Shown: positions 49,720 to 63,038, counted from the first letter of the stretch. The stretch is DNA of 64,000 nt from Aphelenchoides besseyi (GCA_024699855.1 JAMPIQ010000003.1:6758001-6822000); one strand, 5' to 3'. The notes: generated by a model not told the origin, from the letters alone. Numbers and translations are program-made.

Positions 49720-51269
49720 TCACGAGCCATGAATACGACTTTGAAGGGTCGACAATGAAGTGGGATTGAGTTTCTTCACGGACGTTGTACCAAACTGATC
49801 TTCAATCGCCTTGCGAATCTAATTAAAACATTATAATTGACTTTAAACTTGTCGACTCACCTGCATCATTGACCAACGATCCGACGGTTCACCGGGAAAA
49901 CAATGCTGAGTCATGATGTTGCGAATAGGATTGGGCATCGAGTCAGGTGGTGGCATTCGGTATCCCTGTTTCACTTGGACATTCACTTCAGCAATGGTCA
50001 TATTCGGATATGGATCGGCGCCGTCACTGAAGACCTCCCAAAGAAGAATTCCAAACGAAAAGACGTCAGATTTTTGCGAATACGAAGCTGAAGTCAACGT
50101 TTCCGGAGCGAGCCATCGAATTGGAAGCCGTTGTTTGAGGTTCTTGAGTTTGTATTTTGCGTTCGATGTGCTGATTTCACGCGACAATCCGAAATCGCTG
50201 ATTTTGACTCGACCTTCAGAAACGAGACAATTTCTAAGACAATCAATTAACTGCTTGTAATTAAGACTTACCGCGCAGCTACGTCCCGATGTATACAGCC
50301 TTTGTCGTGCAAATACTCCAATCCTTTGGCAGCATCCAAACACATACGAGTACGGTCGTTGGTTGTGAGTTTTGGACCGTTTTTGTTCAGATCTAAAACT
50401 CCCATAAGAGATAAAAAAACATTTAGTTACATTTGTCTAAAGAGCCTCCATCCACAAGTTCCATAACCAACATCAACGGTTCCTTTTCCATTGCAAGCCC
50501 ATAGAAACGTACAATGTTCTGGAATGAATACGTAATTACTCTTCTTCTTTAGTTAGCCTACTGGATGTTCATAGCGACGCATGATTCGCGCTTCTTTGCA
50601 CATTTCCTTGATCATTTCTTTACTCAAATTGGTTCCTTTGTGTATTTTGATTGCCACTTTGATTTTCTTCTTGCCTTGGGTCAATGTGCCCATTCGAACT
50701 TCTCCGAAAGCGCCTTCTCCCAACGTCTTGCCCAAATCCAATTGTTCGTGTTTCAACTCCCAATCCTAAAACCCATAAACAATTACCAATCGAACATTTT
50801 TGAATATTTTGCGGATAAATTCAAGATCAAACTATCCAAACTCGACTATGTGTCAAACGCACCTGACGTAAAACTGGAGTAAGAAGAACGGCGCCGCTTT
50901 TCTCGGTTACTGGTTTGCCAGTTCGCATGTAATGACCGATTAAGTCGGAGACAGATGAGAACTTGAAGTGCTCAATGTAGAAGAATGAGTCGTTTTCGTT
51001 TATGATCAGATGATGCACACGATTGTTCCAACGTACCGAAAGCACCATTTTCTTTCCCTGTCCAGCTTTTGGTTCAGTCAAACGTACCAAAAATTGTCCT
51101 TGAATGGTCAACAGCTGAAAACCACCGACTTGAAATTGACATAAACCAAAAATACCGTGGTAATGTCTTCACGCGGCAGTAATCCGTGGTACCATTCCTC
51201 TTTCTCCAAATTGTTGCGTCCAGTAGTTGAAGTCGAATTGCCACGTGGAGCAGTACGAGATCCACTCAT
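49720..51269 (-). CDS. SH2-domain non-receptor tyrosine kinase (Fer/Fps-related, SPE-8-like)
   Basis: Start codon 51267-51269. The SH2 domain comes first ([23 protein letters not shown] with the phosphotyrosine-binding Arg, [15 protein letters not shown]) and then a tyrosine kinase domain: the glycine loop [20 protein letters not shown] with the catalytic Lys, the catalytic loop [16 protein letters not shown], the [11 protein letters not shown] activation end, and [20 protein letters not shown]. The C-terminus ends SRIHGS at 49720-49722. There is no F-BAR domain, so the protein is much shorter than Fer. Such short SH2 kinases are numerous in nematodes, several in sperm. All catalytic residues are present, so an active enzyme is likely. 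Confidence 0.93.
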
Positions 51270-51627
51270 CGTGTCGTTGCTGCGAAAACCGAATTGAAGC
51301 GACTGCTCGCAAAACAAAAATGCACTTGAATGACCGAAAACTCGAACTTCTTGTTTGAGGCTATTGCATACTGAGCATTCCATTTGTAGTCAATTGAGGC
51401 TGGTGATTTCATTCAACTGTACATATCATTAAGTCTATTCAAAAGACTACTACCTAAGTTATGTTTCAATATGAGCCCCGTTCGCACAAACAATATCATA
51501 CATTTCGTGTAGAATGTTTGTTGATATTTACGACTCAAAAAATCTTTTTATTTGATCGCATGAAGAAGCACAATTTGGCAGTATACATCACATCTTGATT
51601 TTATTTGTTTCTATCGAAATATTGGAT

Positions 51628-52033
51628 TTAATTTTTCGAGTCCAAGGCCGCTGAACTAGCCGCAATCATTTCACCATCTTCGCTTTTATTCGCTTTACTT
51701 TTGCGGTGATGATGATGTTTCTTCTAAAATCACGTTGACAGACAACTTCGAGAACTTACGTTATTGCTGCTGCTTCTATTCCTGCGACTGTGGCGTTTAT
51801 GTTTCTTGCTCTTCTTTTTGTCCGAACTTTTGCTCAAATCCTCGCCATCGATCTCTTCACGAACGTTGAAACTAACGGAGTCAAAGATGTAACCCAAAAG
51901 CGGTATTCCCGATTCACCACGGGCTTTGCGCTGAAACCGATCAGTTGTTTCGCTGGTGATTTGTAGGTACCGATTTGTCGACTTCGTAGGCAACGAAGAT
52001 AAGAAGCAAAGTAAGCGCAACGTATTCCCACAT
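51628..52033 (-). CDS. small single-pass membrane protein with a basic Lys/His/Arg tail
   Basis: ATG 52031-52033 gives MWEYVALTLLLIFVAYEVDK, a membrane helix at the very N-terminus. A 40-base intron (GTACCT to TTTCAG) leads to GESGIPLLGYIFDSVSFNVR, an acidic patch and a strongly basic KKKSKKHKRHSRRNRSSS run. A last exon adds KKHHHHRKSKANKSE and ends ALDSKN at stop 51628-51630. The two longer overlapping frames in the first exon are rejected because this reading starts with a good helix and splices in phase. Function unknown; tail composition suggests a cytosolic interaction surface. Confidence 0.65.
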
Positions 52034-52262
52034 TTCCAGCGAACAGAATCAAACCGACCGGATTTTGACGAGACCAGCAACCAATGAATTTCTTTTGCTC
52101 TTTGAAGTTCACGTCAGATTATGTAAATTTAAGGCTCGTCAACTGCAGTTATCACTATTCAGTCAATCAGTTCAAATGACAGCTACTTTTATAGTTGCTT
52201 CTAAAACACGTTCCAAGTAACTTAAGTTATATTCACAAAACACAACAACAACAACAATAAGC

Positions 52263-53171
52263 TTAGAATTGAACATTCTCGTAAGCGTTGTATTGGTCAC
52301 GCAACGAGTCGAAGTGATAAACCGAAGTCGACGAATCGTAGCAGATCGGAGTGTTCGGCGGAGCTTCTTGATCCTCGAAATCGGTAGCAGTCACAGTCGA
52401 TTCACAGATCTTTGCTTCGACAAAATCGTCTAAAGCAACAATTAGGCATTGGATTCAGAGGATAATCACAGTTCTTGGTCGCCTGAGGAGCGTGATGATA
52501 CTCCGGTTGACGGTTGTAGAAGTGGACACAGTCGTTGGGCAGACCGAAGTACACACTCGCCTACAAACTGAAGTTTAGACTCCACACTCAAACTTACCGC
52601 TTGATTGACGACTGGTTGAACGCTCAGCTTCTCTTCGACTTCTGACTTTTCATCTTCAAGCTTCTCCTCGAAATGAACAGTCTTTTGCTTTCCATTTATC
52701 TTCATTTCCAATTCCTTCAAATTTGCCATGATCTCGTCGTATTGGGCTCGTGCACGATTCGCCTTTTCGATCATCTCATCGCGCATCTTTTGAATGTCGA
52801 TGGCCGGAGCAATTGGTCTATCGCCTTCGAAACCCAACGGACGAGCAGTGGAAGTTGCAAAATCGGCAGTCGCATAGAACGAATCAGCCCAAGTGTTCTA
52901 AAATCGCAATGATCAGAAGACTGCAGTTACAAGCTTACGGATTGTTTCGGAACGACCGCTTTCTGGACCAACTGTTTTGGCTCAACAACTTGCACGAGTT
53001 TCGAGGGCTCCTGAAACACACAATTATAACAGGAACAGAAGCAAAACTTACGACAACTACCGGCTCAACCGGCAACTCGACCGACGACTTCTCTTCGGCG
53101 GTCATAACTGGCGAGCTGACAATGTGATGAGTGTAGAAGTACGATGGAGTGGTCGAGAAGTACGAACTCAT
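52263..53171 (-). CDS. unrecognised coiled-coil protein
   Basis: ATG 53169-53171 (MSSYFSTTPSYFYTHHIVSS). Exons in order encode a Pro/Val-rich segment (VELPVEPVVV, KLVQVVEPKQLVQ), WADSFYATADFATSTARPLG, a coiled coil (MRDEMIEKANRARAQYDEIM and on to KLEDEKSEVEEK), a short exon ending TKNC and a last exon reading VEAKICESTVTATDFEDQEA, ending YNAYENVQF at stop 52263-52265. The C-terminal tyrosine-rich end is unusual. No domain is recognised. It lies in a same-strand run with the RdRP upstream (318-base gap) and the basic-tail protein downstream (230-base gap). Confidence 0.65.
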
Positions 53172-53488
53172 TGCAGCGGATCAAGAACAGAAAACACCAG
53201 GACTCACAGAACAGAAACACACAAATGACGGAAATGTGTTTGACTGTGATTTGCTCTGCGAATATGCAAATTCTAGGAATGACGATTGTCGAGAAAATAA
53301 AGTTCTATCGATCTTCAGGTCCCTATATTGCACAAAACAAAGATCTTTGAGTTGTGCGTTTAAATGATCCGATTTTGCGGTTAAATTTCAACATTTGGCC
53401 GAAAAACGAAATCGACTTTTTCTTCTAACAACCACAATCATTTGCTGTGACTTGAAGTTTTATTGTTCTGTTTATGTTTACATGAGAT

Positions 53489-56400
53489 TTAGTCGATGAG
53501 AATGTCTTCATCGAAAGTACGTGCGACAACTGATTTTTTTTTACCCATAGCTTCACGAATGTTATCAAGTACTTGACGCGAAAGATAACCGGCAACATCG
53601 CTCTCCGTGAACACTTGTGCTAATTCACTGTAATTCAAGACCGGAGTTAAAATATCGCGTAGAGCGTTGGTCGCTTGAATGCTACCGCTCAGCGTGACAA
53701 CAATTTGAACCGTGCTATCTGCAATAACAGTTTGGTTGGTCGTAATCAATAGTCAAAAGATACCTCGAACTCGGAATGGTAGAATCCGCATGAACAGCGC
53801 ACGACATCCCGTCTTCTTGATCAAGGCATCTCGGACTTCAGCAGATACAACAAAGTTTTTTTCTCTTGCCGGAATTTCGCAAATAAACGAATCACCATCG
53901 ACGGTCGGCAGTTCACGACGTGAAATCAATGAGTTTGAAGGATCGGGAAGTTCACCGGGCAAAACGGCCAAATTGCCCACCAAACACAATTGGTAGTATG
54001 TGGCTAATGCTGCTTTGTGCAACTCCTGTATCTCGTTTTCGTAGAACATTTCCGAGCACTTAAAACGTTCGAATGAGATCTTAGTTAATTGAGAGAATCG
54101 ACGAGCAGCCATGTATTCGAAAAAGCTTAAAAGTTTGGCTCCAATGCCGCCATTCTGTTGATTCAAATCGACTTCGTTTTTGCCGGAATTTTGCCAATTT
54201 TCCTAAAAATACAAATCGATTTCATTTTGTTTCGTATGCTTACAATTTCCAAGAACATTGTGAAACGATCCGCGTTTGGAACTTCTTGGGCACCAAAGAG
54301 AATAAACAATAGTGCCAACTTCCAACCGCTCGACGGTTTGCTTGAAAAGAACGGTTGCATATTCATCCAAGTTACACAGTAGTAAAGTAACTCCGGCAAT
54401 CCACAATGACGACGGCATAACCGGCGAACCATACGATGTCCCTCCTTTGAAATCATACTCAAGATTGTTTTGTCCGATGTGATGAAATTAACGATCATCT
54501 TCCAATTGATTTTCGATGTTTTAAAGTAGTTCTTCATGTGATCAGAAATGTAGTCACCAATTGGATTGAACGAGTAGGGTCGTTGCTCTACCAATTCTTT
54601 CTTTGTCAATGCAGATAAAACCTTTTGTCGAACCTATACTTCAGAATTCGATTCTGTGAGTACATTGATGACTTACGCGGAAAAGAACATCCGCACATAA
54701 CCATGCAAATGATAGCAGTTTTTGATTTCCTTGAGCTAAAATCAGAGTTTCGACCAAATTCCTCCCTGACTTACAGTAAGCAACTCGATAATAAGCAACA
54801 GCCAATTTCTCTAGTTCATCTGTCGAATTGCGCACAGGATAACGCAGAATCCGTCGACTTTCCTTATCGTAATGTACTTTTCGATTCGAAGAGTCAACGA
54901 TATCCTCAAAATTTCCTCCAAAACTTTCGATGAACTCTTTGCGATAGAAACTGTAGATGTGTTCCATTTCATCTTCGATCAAACGCAAGGTATTGAAAAA
55001 AGACCTAAACTTGATATTGAATGCAAACTCATCATCGGCTCACATGTCATCTTCTTCTTTTTCTCCAATTCGTCTGCGAATGGCCGAATAACATTGAGTG
55101 AAAACCTCCGCTTCGGTTGAGATTCCAAAACGTTGCAGCAGATTCTAAAGCTTTGAACTTAACGTTGATAATGTTTTTGAAAAGTACCTCCATAGCAACT
55201 TTGTAGCGACTAAAATTTGTTCTTGCAATTTCCATGTATTGCTCACCAATTTCTCCGCGAGCATAAGTCGGATCAATTTTCGGCGCGATGTTCAAATCTT
55301 CTTCAACAGAAATCTCCAAAATGTCATCGATCTCTTTGACTCGACGGAAAAGTTGGCCGTTGAGTCGAGTGGAAATGTAAGTCGGTTTGAAGAGTTGTTC
55401 CATGAAATCCGGCTTGCGAGAAGGATCCTCGTTCATTTGATCTGAATTGCGCATTCGCTGCCTAGTTGGTTTTCGACCTACTTGGTTTTCCTTTAGTTAG
55501 TTTTTCCGATGGGATTCCGGTTTTCGGAAAGTCCACAGCGCTCATGTGTTTGACTGCAACTTTGTGACAGACTTCATGGCCAAGTCCGTAGATGTCCGCA
55601 TTGACAAGGAAGGCCGTTGCTAGCTTTCCAATCGAATCGTGAGAAATGTAATCAACGAAAAATCTTGACATTTGAGTTCGCTGAAAACAAGTTATAAAAG
55701 TGAAACAAAATTCTGGGATCTACCAATTGATCTTCGTTAACGGGTTCGGGTATCTTTCCTTTTTGACTTGTGTAATCGAATGCCTCTTCGTTCTCGACCA
55801 AAAACAATCCACGATCCCAAATCACACAGTACTCATCGCCGTCCAAATCGGAACCGGCCATTTCGTCGGGATGTGGTCGAGGTCCGAAACGAGGGAAAAC
55901 GATGACATCGCACAAGTGATTCAAAATCGACAAGTCAACGGCAGTAAACATGCGAACATCACCACCAACAATCATAGGATTTTTTGTTACCAGAACATCT
56001 CCTAAATCACAGAATAAAAATAATCAACCAAATTAACTGACCCGTAACCGTAACTCGTGGCGAAGCTGGACCAGGACGCTTATCATTCACGTTGCTCGTG
56101 TATCGAATAAAAACTTCGCCATAACCCAACAGTCCCGTTTCATCGACAACTCCGAGCATCGAACGACCCAAATGCGGTGGAATGGCGATTTGCAATTTTG
56201 AACGCAATTTTTCTAAAGTGTTTTGAACAAAACCAACACGACTTCAACTCACTCAAAGTTGTCCGAGCAGCAATACGCAATAGCGAACGAAAGAAGGGTT
56301 CTTTAGTCAGATTGATTGTTGGCAACACCTGAAGATGTCTTGAAGAGATTGACGCAAACTACTGAACTTACATCGTACATGACAGTTCGTGGAAATTCGC

Positions 56401-59207
56401 CTAAACGAGTACGCGCGGCGGTTTCGTCCGTTAAACTCTCAGCAACCGCTTGTAATTGATCGTCAAGAAGCTGATGAATTCGAGCGACCATTCCATCATG
56501 ACAAACTTTTCCTTGTTTCATGGAAATTTGGTCCAAAATGTTGATCAACGGTCGATTGAGACAAACGGCTGAGGGAGCAGAGACTTTGACGACTTCGTAT
56601 TTGTGTCCTCCTTGTGGTGTGATGAATTTTTCTTGAGATTCGCGAAACCACAAATCAACGTTGAGGAAACGCTCATTACTCTTCAGTCCTGATTCATCTA
56701 ATCCGTGTTCTTGCGCGTAGGCTTTGATGCTGTCAAGAACGGGATTAATGGCATGAACACCTTTGAATCCACGAAATCGTGATTGAAGACAAGACGGAAC
56801 ACAATCACCCATATTCATTGATTTAGCAATAGCTCTTGCAAACTCGTAACTCATACATCCAACACCATCTGAATAAAACCTACGAGATTGATAAGTAGCT
56901 TTAAAGAACAGACCAGAAAACGTATATGGCTCGTTGTTACTGTCTCTACCACCGACAAAATCGGGCATATTCGCGTATTTCTCACGTGGCATGTCTTCGC
57001 CCAATGCCTGAAATTTTTTTACCAAAAACTCCGACTTACAACTCACGTATGATTGCGTGAAACATTGACCGAAACGAGCCATCAGTTTCGGAACACTGTC
57101 AACGCTAAAAGCGCCCAATTTTTGTCGAAATTCGGAGATCTCTTTGTCATTCGCTTCAATGAAATAACAACCTTGTTCGCGCATCTGTGAATTCGAGGAA
57201 CCCAAGTAGTTGAAACGTCGACCTAAACAATCCAATTGTTTAAAGTTTCTTGCTAGTCAATTACTTGCGATGTTGATTCCTTCTTTCAACGCATTCATAA
57301 CGAAGACTTGAATAAACTTTGCTCCAATGTTCGGTCGAATTCGAGAGAAGTCGTCGTCACGAAAAGATACACGAATAAATCGATCGGTAGGAAAGTTAAC
57401 TTCATCAGCACGAAGCACACGATTTCCCATGATCATCTCTGGAGGATCGTAAATGCAACGCGATGGTGTGATTGTCACTTTGCGTAATCGAACGTAACCT
57501 TTCTTTACATTTTCTTCCTCATCTTCCAATTCTGCCTCGAGAGCTGTTCGAGCCTTCGCAAGAGCAATATCGAAAAGGGAATATAAGGGCACCATTTCTT
57601 CGAATTCAACAGCGCTGTTCAACATTCGTTCCAACGTTTCCAAAGCAAGTCGTCGGTTTTTTCCATACAAGTCTCGAATTTTTTTCATGAACGTATCGCG
57701 ATGAGTCGGTAAAACCAAAAACTGATCGGTCATATGTGCTCCTTGAGACATCAAAGCATCGAAGAGATATCGAATGGCAAAGTCACTCTTGTTGTTATGT
57801 TGAAATACGCGATTCCATTCGGGATCACACATCGGATTGAAAGCATACTTGAAACGAATATCCGTGTCCTCTGGACGCAACTTTACAAGTGGACGTGCCT
57901 AGAATCTAAGAGATAAAACAAGCGACTAAATTCAAAGCCCACTCCTGCATATCGTTTAACATTGGAATAACTATTCTGAACTCGACTATTCTTGGCTCCA
58001 GTTTCCGGAACAACCATGTCGTCAATTCCACGAATTTCGATTGTTTTCCGAGTGGCCGTTTGTAAGCGACCCAGAATGTGAGCGTAATCTTCGTTCTATA
58101 AGGAAAAACGTTAATCGCAGACATAGAATGAAGAATTCCGTACACTAGCAGTAGACAACGAGATCTTCAGGTAGGGTGCTTCTGCAATTGCACGAACGTC
58201 TTCTTTGTAGTAAGCACGGCCGTTAGTAAATGGAATCCAATGAACATGACGATCGCCGGGAGTTGTTCGTAAATCGGCGGGAGTGACTTCGGTTTTCGAA
58301 CCATCAATGTTTCTCCTCGTGTACTTAACGACCGAGATTAATGGAACTGAACGTACGTGTAAGTACAAATTCAGAGCACCGTCATTTGCGTACTGAAATA
58401 GAAAATAACTTTAATTTCACTGCAACAATCGTCTACGTTGATTAGAATTCGACGAATGGTCGCATAGGGCATTTGAAGTTTGGTCACAGCTTCAATTCGT
58501 TCTTTGATGTTTGAGTGTGGATCGGGCCACAAGACGGGAAAGTAAATGAGAAGTCTGTGAAGATCGTGTTCAAAATCCAAGTAGATGGTGTGCAACGAGT
58601 CAGTCGAAAGAGGATTGTCGGAAAACATCTTTTGCATGATCTTGCTATTCCCGTACCATTTGCCCTCTGGATTTTGATCGATTTTGTAGTGACAGAGAAA
58701 TTCGTTGTAACGAATCAGGTTTCCAAAGTAAACGTCCGTTGATTTGATGCGTAAATCGGCGCCTTTGCTGAAATTAGTCAGAGTTAATTAGTGAGTGTAA
58801 CTGCCTGGCTTACAAATCTTTAACATTAAATAACGTTCGATCTTGTAAGAAAATAGAAACTCGAAATCCCGTTTGATTGTTTGAAGCAGAGTACCAATGA
58901 TCGACGATCAGTTGAGAGAACTTTGGCATCTGACTCCAAAGCTCATCACATTGAAATTCCAACGAACATTCGACTCGTAACGTTTCGGTGCTGCCAATTT
59001 GGATTAGCGGTGTGATACCAAGATACGAAAAAGAACTGAACCGATTGCGTAGTGTTGAAGTTAAAGTCTGAAATGGATTGCTGGATTGACGATTATGATT
59101 GCGAACACACTTTACATCCCTTGCCAATTATTTCTTCAAAGTTCGTCGGATGTTCGTTTTCACTCACAAACACGAGTTTCATTTTCCTGCGCGTTGACTG
59201 CGCCATT
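53489..59207 (-). CDS. cellular RNA-dependent RNA polymerase, EGO-1/RRF-1 type
   Basis: Makes secondary small RNAs on target messages in nematode RNA silencing. Start codon 59205-59207 (MAQSTRRKMKLVF, then a phase-0 intron) follows a TTTTTAG acceptor 14 bases upstream. N-terminal exons (to about 57.9 kb) resemble EGO-1 (HLRVRSVPL-type segments, ADLRTTPGDRHVHWIPFTNG). The catalytic half has FQVFVMNALKEGINI-like text, GVGCMSYEFARAIAK, SCLQSRFRGFKGV, and the hallmark DLDGD catalytic motif in AGSDLDGDEYCVIWD (about 55840-55870), followed by DYISHDSIGKLATAFL. The C-terminal third (to stop 53489-53491) is also family-like (EKNFVVSAEVRDAL). All key residues are present; length is typical (about 1,600 residues). 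This is a cellular enzyme, not a viral polymerase. Confidence 0.92.
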
Positions 59208-59742
59208 GTCGGAAATCAACCTAAAAACAGAATCAAAAGAGAAGGGGACGTTGAACGACGACACGCAGATCTCGAACGTCAATGTGAAGATTGTTTTGAT
59301 TGTATGATGTTACAAACACAAAATTGAATTGGTAATCGAAACTCTCAATCGAGTTTCCGTTTAGGTCTTTGCATCTGAAAGCCAAGAACAGAAATCACCC
59401 TTAAAAGAAATAAGTCAAATTTGGACTCATATGTCAATTGTTCGTTGACCTGCAATTTCCGTTGTATTGCACTTATCTTCTATTCGACTTCAGTTAAACC
59501 GAAACGTGTATCTTTTCATTATGTTAAGTGAAAGGTTTCTGTCGCATTGTAACTTCCCGTAAACTAACGATTCTTTCGCTTTTTATTGTTCTTCGATTAC
59601 TACTAACGTAAAACCGTTGAATACAGTAAGAGATGCCAAACGCATTCAATTAGCTTAAGCGACGTTTAAATTTGTTTCACCAGTCGACTAATAACCGGTG
59701 TTTATTGAGCGTTACAAACAACGTACGAAAAGGGTATTTTGA

Positions 59743-60493
59743 TTAAGCAATTGGTTTGAGTTGTGGTAGCGAATCAACCGATAAAGGGTCTGTGAACAAA
59801 ACTGGTGTAACGATCTGAAAACCCTTTAATTGTGTTAAGCTCCAGTTGTACACTCACACTTAGACTTCCAACAGTGGCCATTAATCGACGTCGCAAATAT
59901 CGACGAAATTTAAGAACAACGTGTAACATGAATCCATTGAATACGAGTAGAAATGGAACAGAAATTAAAATCTTTCGTGCCAATACGTCGCTTTCATCCA
60001 ATTGAGGTTCCGAGTCGGTAACCAGTTCGCCAACAGCCGTCAAAGCCATGACAAGCTCGATCAGAACTAGGAAACAATAGAATATCAATGGTGGATTCAC
60101 AAAGGCAATCTACAGATATGAATGCTTCAAACGTTACTACGATTTTCTTACGTTGTAATGTTTTACAGCTAAAAAGACACAAATGTGAACAAAAGTTCCG
60201 GAGACTAGAAAAACACAAAAACCAATCAACGAAAGAATCTCAATCGGTTCTTCGTATTTTGACCATGTAAACGTTGTAATAAAAAAACTGAACGTGATAC
60301 AGACTGTTAGCAAGCCGAAAATCCCAGCAATAAGAGCTAAATCGAATACAATTACAAGATCTGTCTTCTTAACTTCACCTATTGGACGACAATGTCCAAG
60401 ACCGAAAACTCGAAAATTTCTGTCATTTTCATCGAACACAATCGCCAGTGACGTAATGCTTGTGGTCCCGGAAATTTGACTTGTTGTTGGCAT
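59743..60493 (-). CDS. four-pass membrane protein
   Basis: ATG 60491-60493 (MPTTSQISGTTSITSLA). Four hydrophobic helices follow in order: LVIVFDLALIAGIFGLLTVC, LSLIGFCVFLVSGTFVHICV, FYCFLVLIELVMALTAVG and ILISVPFLLVFNGFMLHVVL. A basic RRYLRRRLM segment follows the last helix. The final exon ends LPQLKPIA at stop 59743-59745 after an acceptor TTTTCAG. The 4-TM pattern with short loops fits MARVEL/tetraspan-like membrane proteins, but I see no diagnostic motif. It lies 536 bases upstream of the RdRP on the same strand. Confidence 0.65.
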
Positions 60494-61486
60494 ACTCAGC
60501 CATATGAATGACAAGCGATGGAAATAGATGTTGATCAAAGAGCCATATACACGATCTAAATGGTGAAGTGTGTGTGAAAGAAACAGCAGAACTGGAATGT
60601 GGATTAAACAAAAAGTTTAAGAGTTTTCTTATTGTTTGAATGAGTTTTCAAACGATTAACTGCGGATTATGCGGAGATCAGGAAAACAAATTTTTACTTA
60701 TTTTCAATGCAGCCAAGAACATGTGGACGATAAGAAAGTAGCTACAGGCTCGAAACCAAGGTTTCGGTTAGTAATTCAAGACCTCATAATCCCAATATAA
60801 TTTTCGAAAACAAACCAAAAACTCACGATTTGAATCTTTTTCTCGTTTCGAATCCGGTCAACTTTAATCTCGAATTGCCATTTCGGTGAAATAGGTTACA
60901 CAAGTTCGTAAATTCATAAGTGAACGTAGATTCGTGTCTTGTATTGTGGCCAATTTAATGTCGAATAGGAGCAGCTGAAAAGTTGAACTCACAAGTGCAA
61001 CTTGAAGTCGACAGCAGATTACCGACATCGAAATTATCTATGTTCCCATGACGACCCTGCTCTTTTAACAGCAGGATAACTCTATTCAGAAGGTTTTTTT
61101 GTTGTCGTTAAAAACCCGAAATAAGTCGTTTTTCTGTACGTTATGGCGCAAAACTAGTTTGTGGATATGTAACAATAAAAGCCCAATAGTTGAATGTTTA
61201 GATGTCTTGTTGAAGCGGAAATAACCCTGTAAATATGCACTATGTTCAGCAGACAAGAAAATGTAAAACTAATTAACATCTGGATTACTGTGAAGATTGA
61301 CGTTTAGTTCATGGAGTGGTCTTAACAAACTTTGCTTAGCTCTGCATTAGCTCCTGCAGTGTCTATTTATCTACTGAGGGTCGTAAAGAAATAATGTTAA
61401 TTTGTTACCAAGAGAGTTGACACGCTACAAGTGAGTCTTGTGTTTTTACTAGGATTTTACTCCTCATTTTCTTGTTCTTTTTAAGG
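60494..61486. other. intergenic region, no gene seen
   Basis: Between divergent starts. Frames are short. A TTTTTAAG acceptor ends at 61485, one base before ATG 61487 of the WD40 gene. It should contain promoters of both flanking genes. Confidence 0.4.
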
Positions 61487-62521
61487 ATGGAGTGTTGTTC
61501 CACGACGTACAATTGCGATTTTTCTCGTGTTCCCGGACTTTCAAATGCTAAGAAACCGGATTCAGCGTTCTGCACATCCAACGGTGTTTTCCTTTTCATT
61601 GCAAATGGCGGAAAACTGTACATTTACAACGTGAGTTGAGAAATCTAAACGTACACGAAATATTTGATTTTAGATAAAAACATGCGAACTACTGAAGATT
61701 GTGATAAATCAACGTTTCAGCTTCAAAAACGTTCATTTGTGTCCGAATGACTTATATGTGGCTGTACGAACGGAAAATGGCGAGATTTTCGTCTACTTTA
61801 TGAGCCAGTAAGTACATTTGACACTGCAAGAACATCGCTTTAGGTTACTTGATCATGAAGGCATTGGAGAAAAGGATATCACTCCGCATCGTTCATTCTC
61901 GTCACATCGTCAAACAGTCAGCGATCTTTGTTTCAGTCAATTTGATTCAAAGTACTTGATGTCGGTTGGTTTGGACCACCAAATGGTGTTCACTAACATT
62001 GAAGCAGGCCAAGAAGTCTTCAAATTGTCTGTCGATGTTCCTTTAACCGCTTGTGCAATGTCGCCAACTGATTCGACTTACTATTTGGGCACGGAAAACG
62101 GACGTTTGATTATAATTCACGCTCCTCACGCAGTGAGTTTATTTCTCTTTCGCTTTTCTTTTATCTTTTGTAGTTCGAATACGCAAAACGATTGGATGTT
62201 GTTCGAAATGGAGCTGTCGCTAACACAGTCGACTACTCGGTTCACGACAAGCATAGCGGAAGTTCGATTATTTCAATAGCCGTAAATTTCGACGGTTCGC
62301 GTCTTGCAACTGCCGATCCAAATGGTTTGATTGTAATTTGGGATACTTCCAATGGCCAAATGATTTCATCGCATCCCCATCAAGGTCAGTTCTATCAAGT
62401 TAATCGACAACAAGAGTTTACAGAAACAAATTCAAATCTACATTTCAAAATGATTCCACGACCGACCGTCAGCAATCGGCATTTGGCTTCGTTGTCAGCG
62501 ATTCCAGTCGGAAAATACTAG
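61487..62521 (+). CDS. WD40 protein, WDR18-like (Ipi3 / C. elegans PRO-1 type)
   Basis: Exons 61487-61630, 61674-61807, 61844-62132 and 62174-62521 join to 304 residues. WD-like blades read GGKLYIYN, LYVAVRTENGEIFVYF, VSDLCFSQFDSKYLMSVGLD, FKLSVDVPLTACAMSPTDST, TENGRLIIIHAP and ISIAVNFDGSRLATADPNGL ending VIWD. The order and the insert between blades resemble WDR18, a Rix1-complex factor of 60S ribosome assembly; the assignment is moderate. A 39-base stretch (62385-62423) has GT and AG ends and is in frame either way, so it may be an intron. The coiled-coil gene starts 140 bases after the stop. Confidence 0.65.
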
Positions 62522-62661
62522 CACTTCCTTGTTACTGTTGTGTTAAGATTTTGTTTTAAATAAAAGGTCTTCCTTTTTTCTTCTGCCAAAATCAACAAGT
62601 TCATTAGACTTCGGTTATTTGCAATCAAACACCAAGTGTGCAACTAATTTGCTTCTTAGAG

Positions 62662-63038
62662 ATGACCAGCAAAATGATAACTCGCCGATCCAAACACCAA
62701 GCTCCGAAGAAATTCGACCGAGATGTTGCCGAGAAGCTCAATCCGATCGTTACTCCTGAAGTAACTTTGCCCGAAAAAAACTACTGGGTGGTGGAGAAGA
62801 ACCGTCAAAAACAATTGTCAGCGAGATTGGCAAAAATCGCACCAAAACCAGTTAAGAAGGTAACCAAAAGCTCAAGTACAAACTCAAACTCTATATTCAG
62901 CCTCCAAAACAACCAAACCGTGACTTGGAAAAACACGCTCGATTGATCGCCGATGTCCGATTGCTTCAACAAAAGAACAAAGAACTTCGTAGGAGAACTG
63001 TGGAGCTCAGTAACTTTGCCGCTACACACGCAACCTGA
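62662..63038 (+). CDS. small coiled-coil protein, unrecognised
   Basis: Exons 62662-62859 and 62901-63038 give 111 residues. A basic N-terminus (MITRRSKHQAPKKFDRD) is followed by LNPIVTPEVTLPEKNYWVVE, a lysine-rich helix and a C-terminal coiled coil (LIADVRLLQQKNKELRRRTV). An acceptor TTGCTTCTTAG ends at 62659, two bases before the start codon. The 140-base gap from the WD40 gene is the spacing of nematode SL2-type operons, so the two are likely one transcription unit. No family is recognised. Confidence 0.7.

Noticed and set aside
53489..59207. Possible endogenous viral polymerase
   Set aside because: The DLDGD motif and overall order are those of cellular RdRPs of the EGO-1/RRF-1 family, and the gene is intron-rich.
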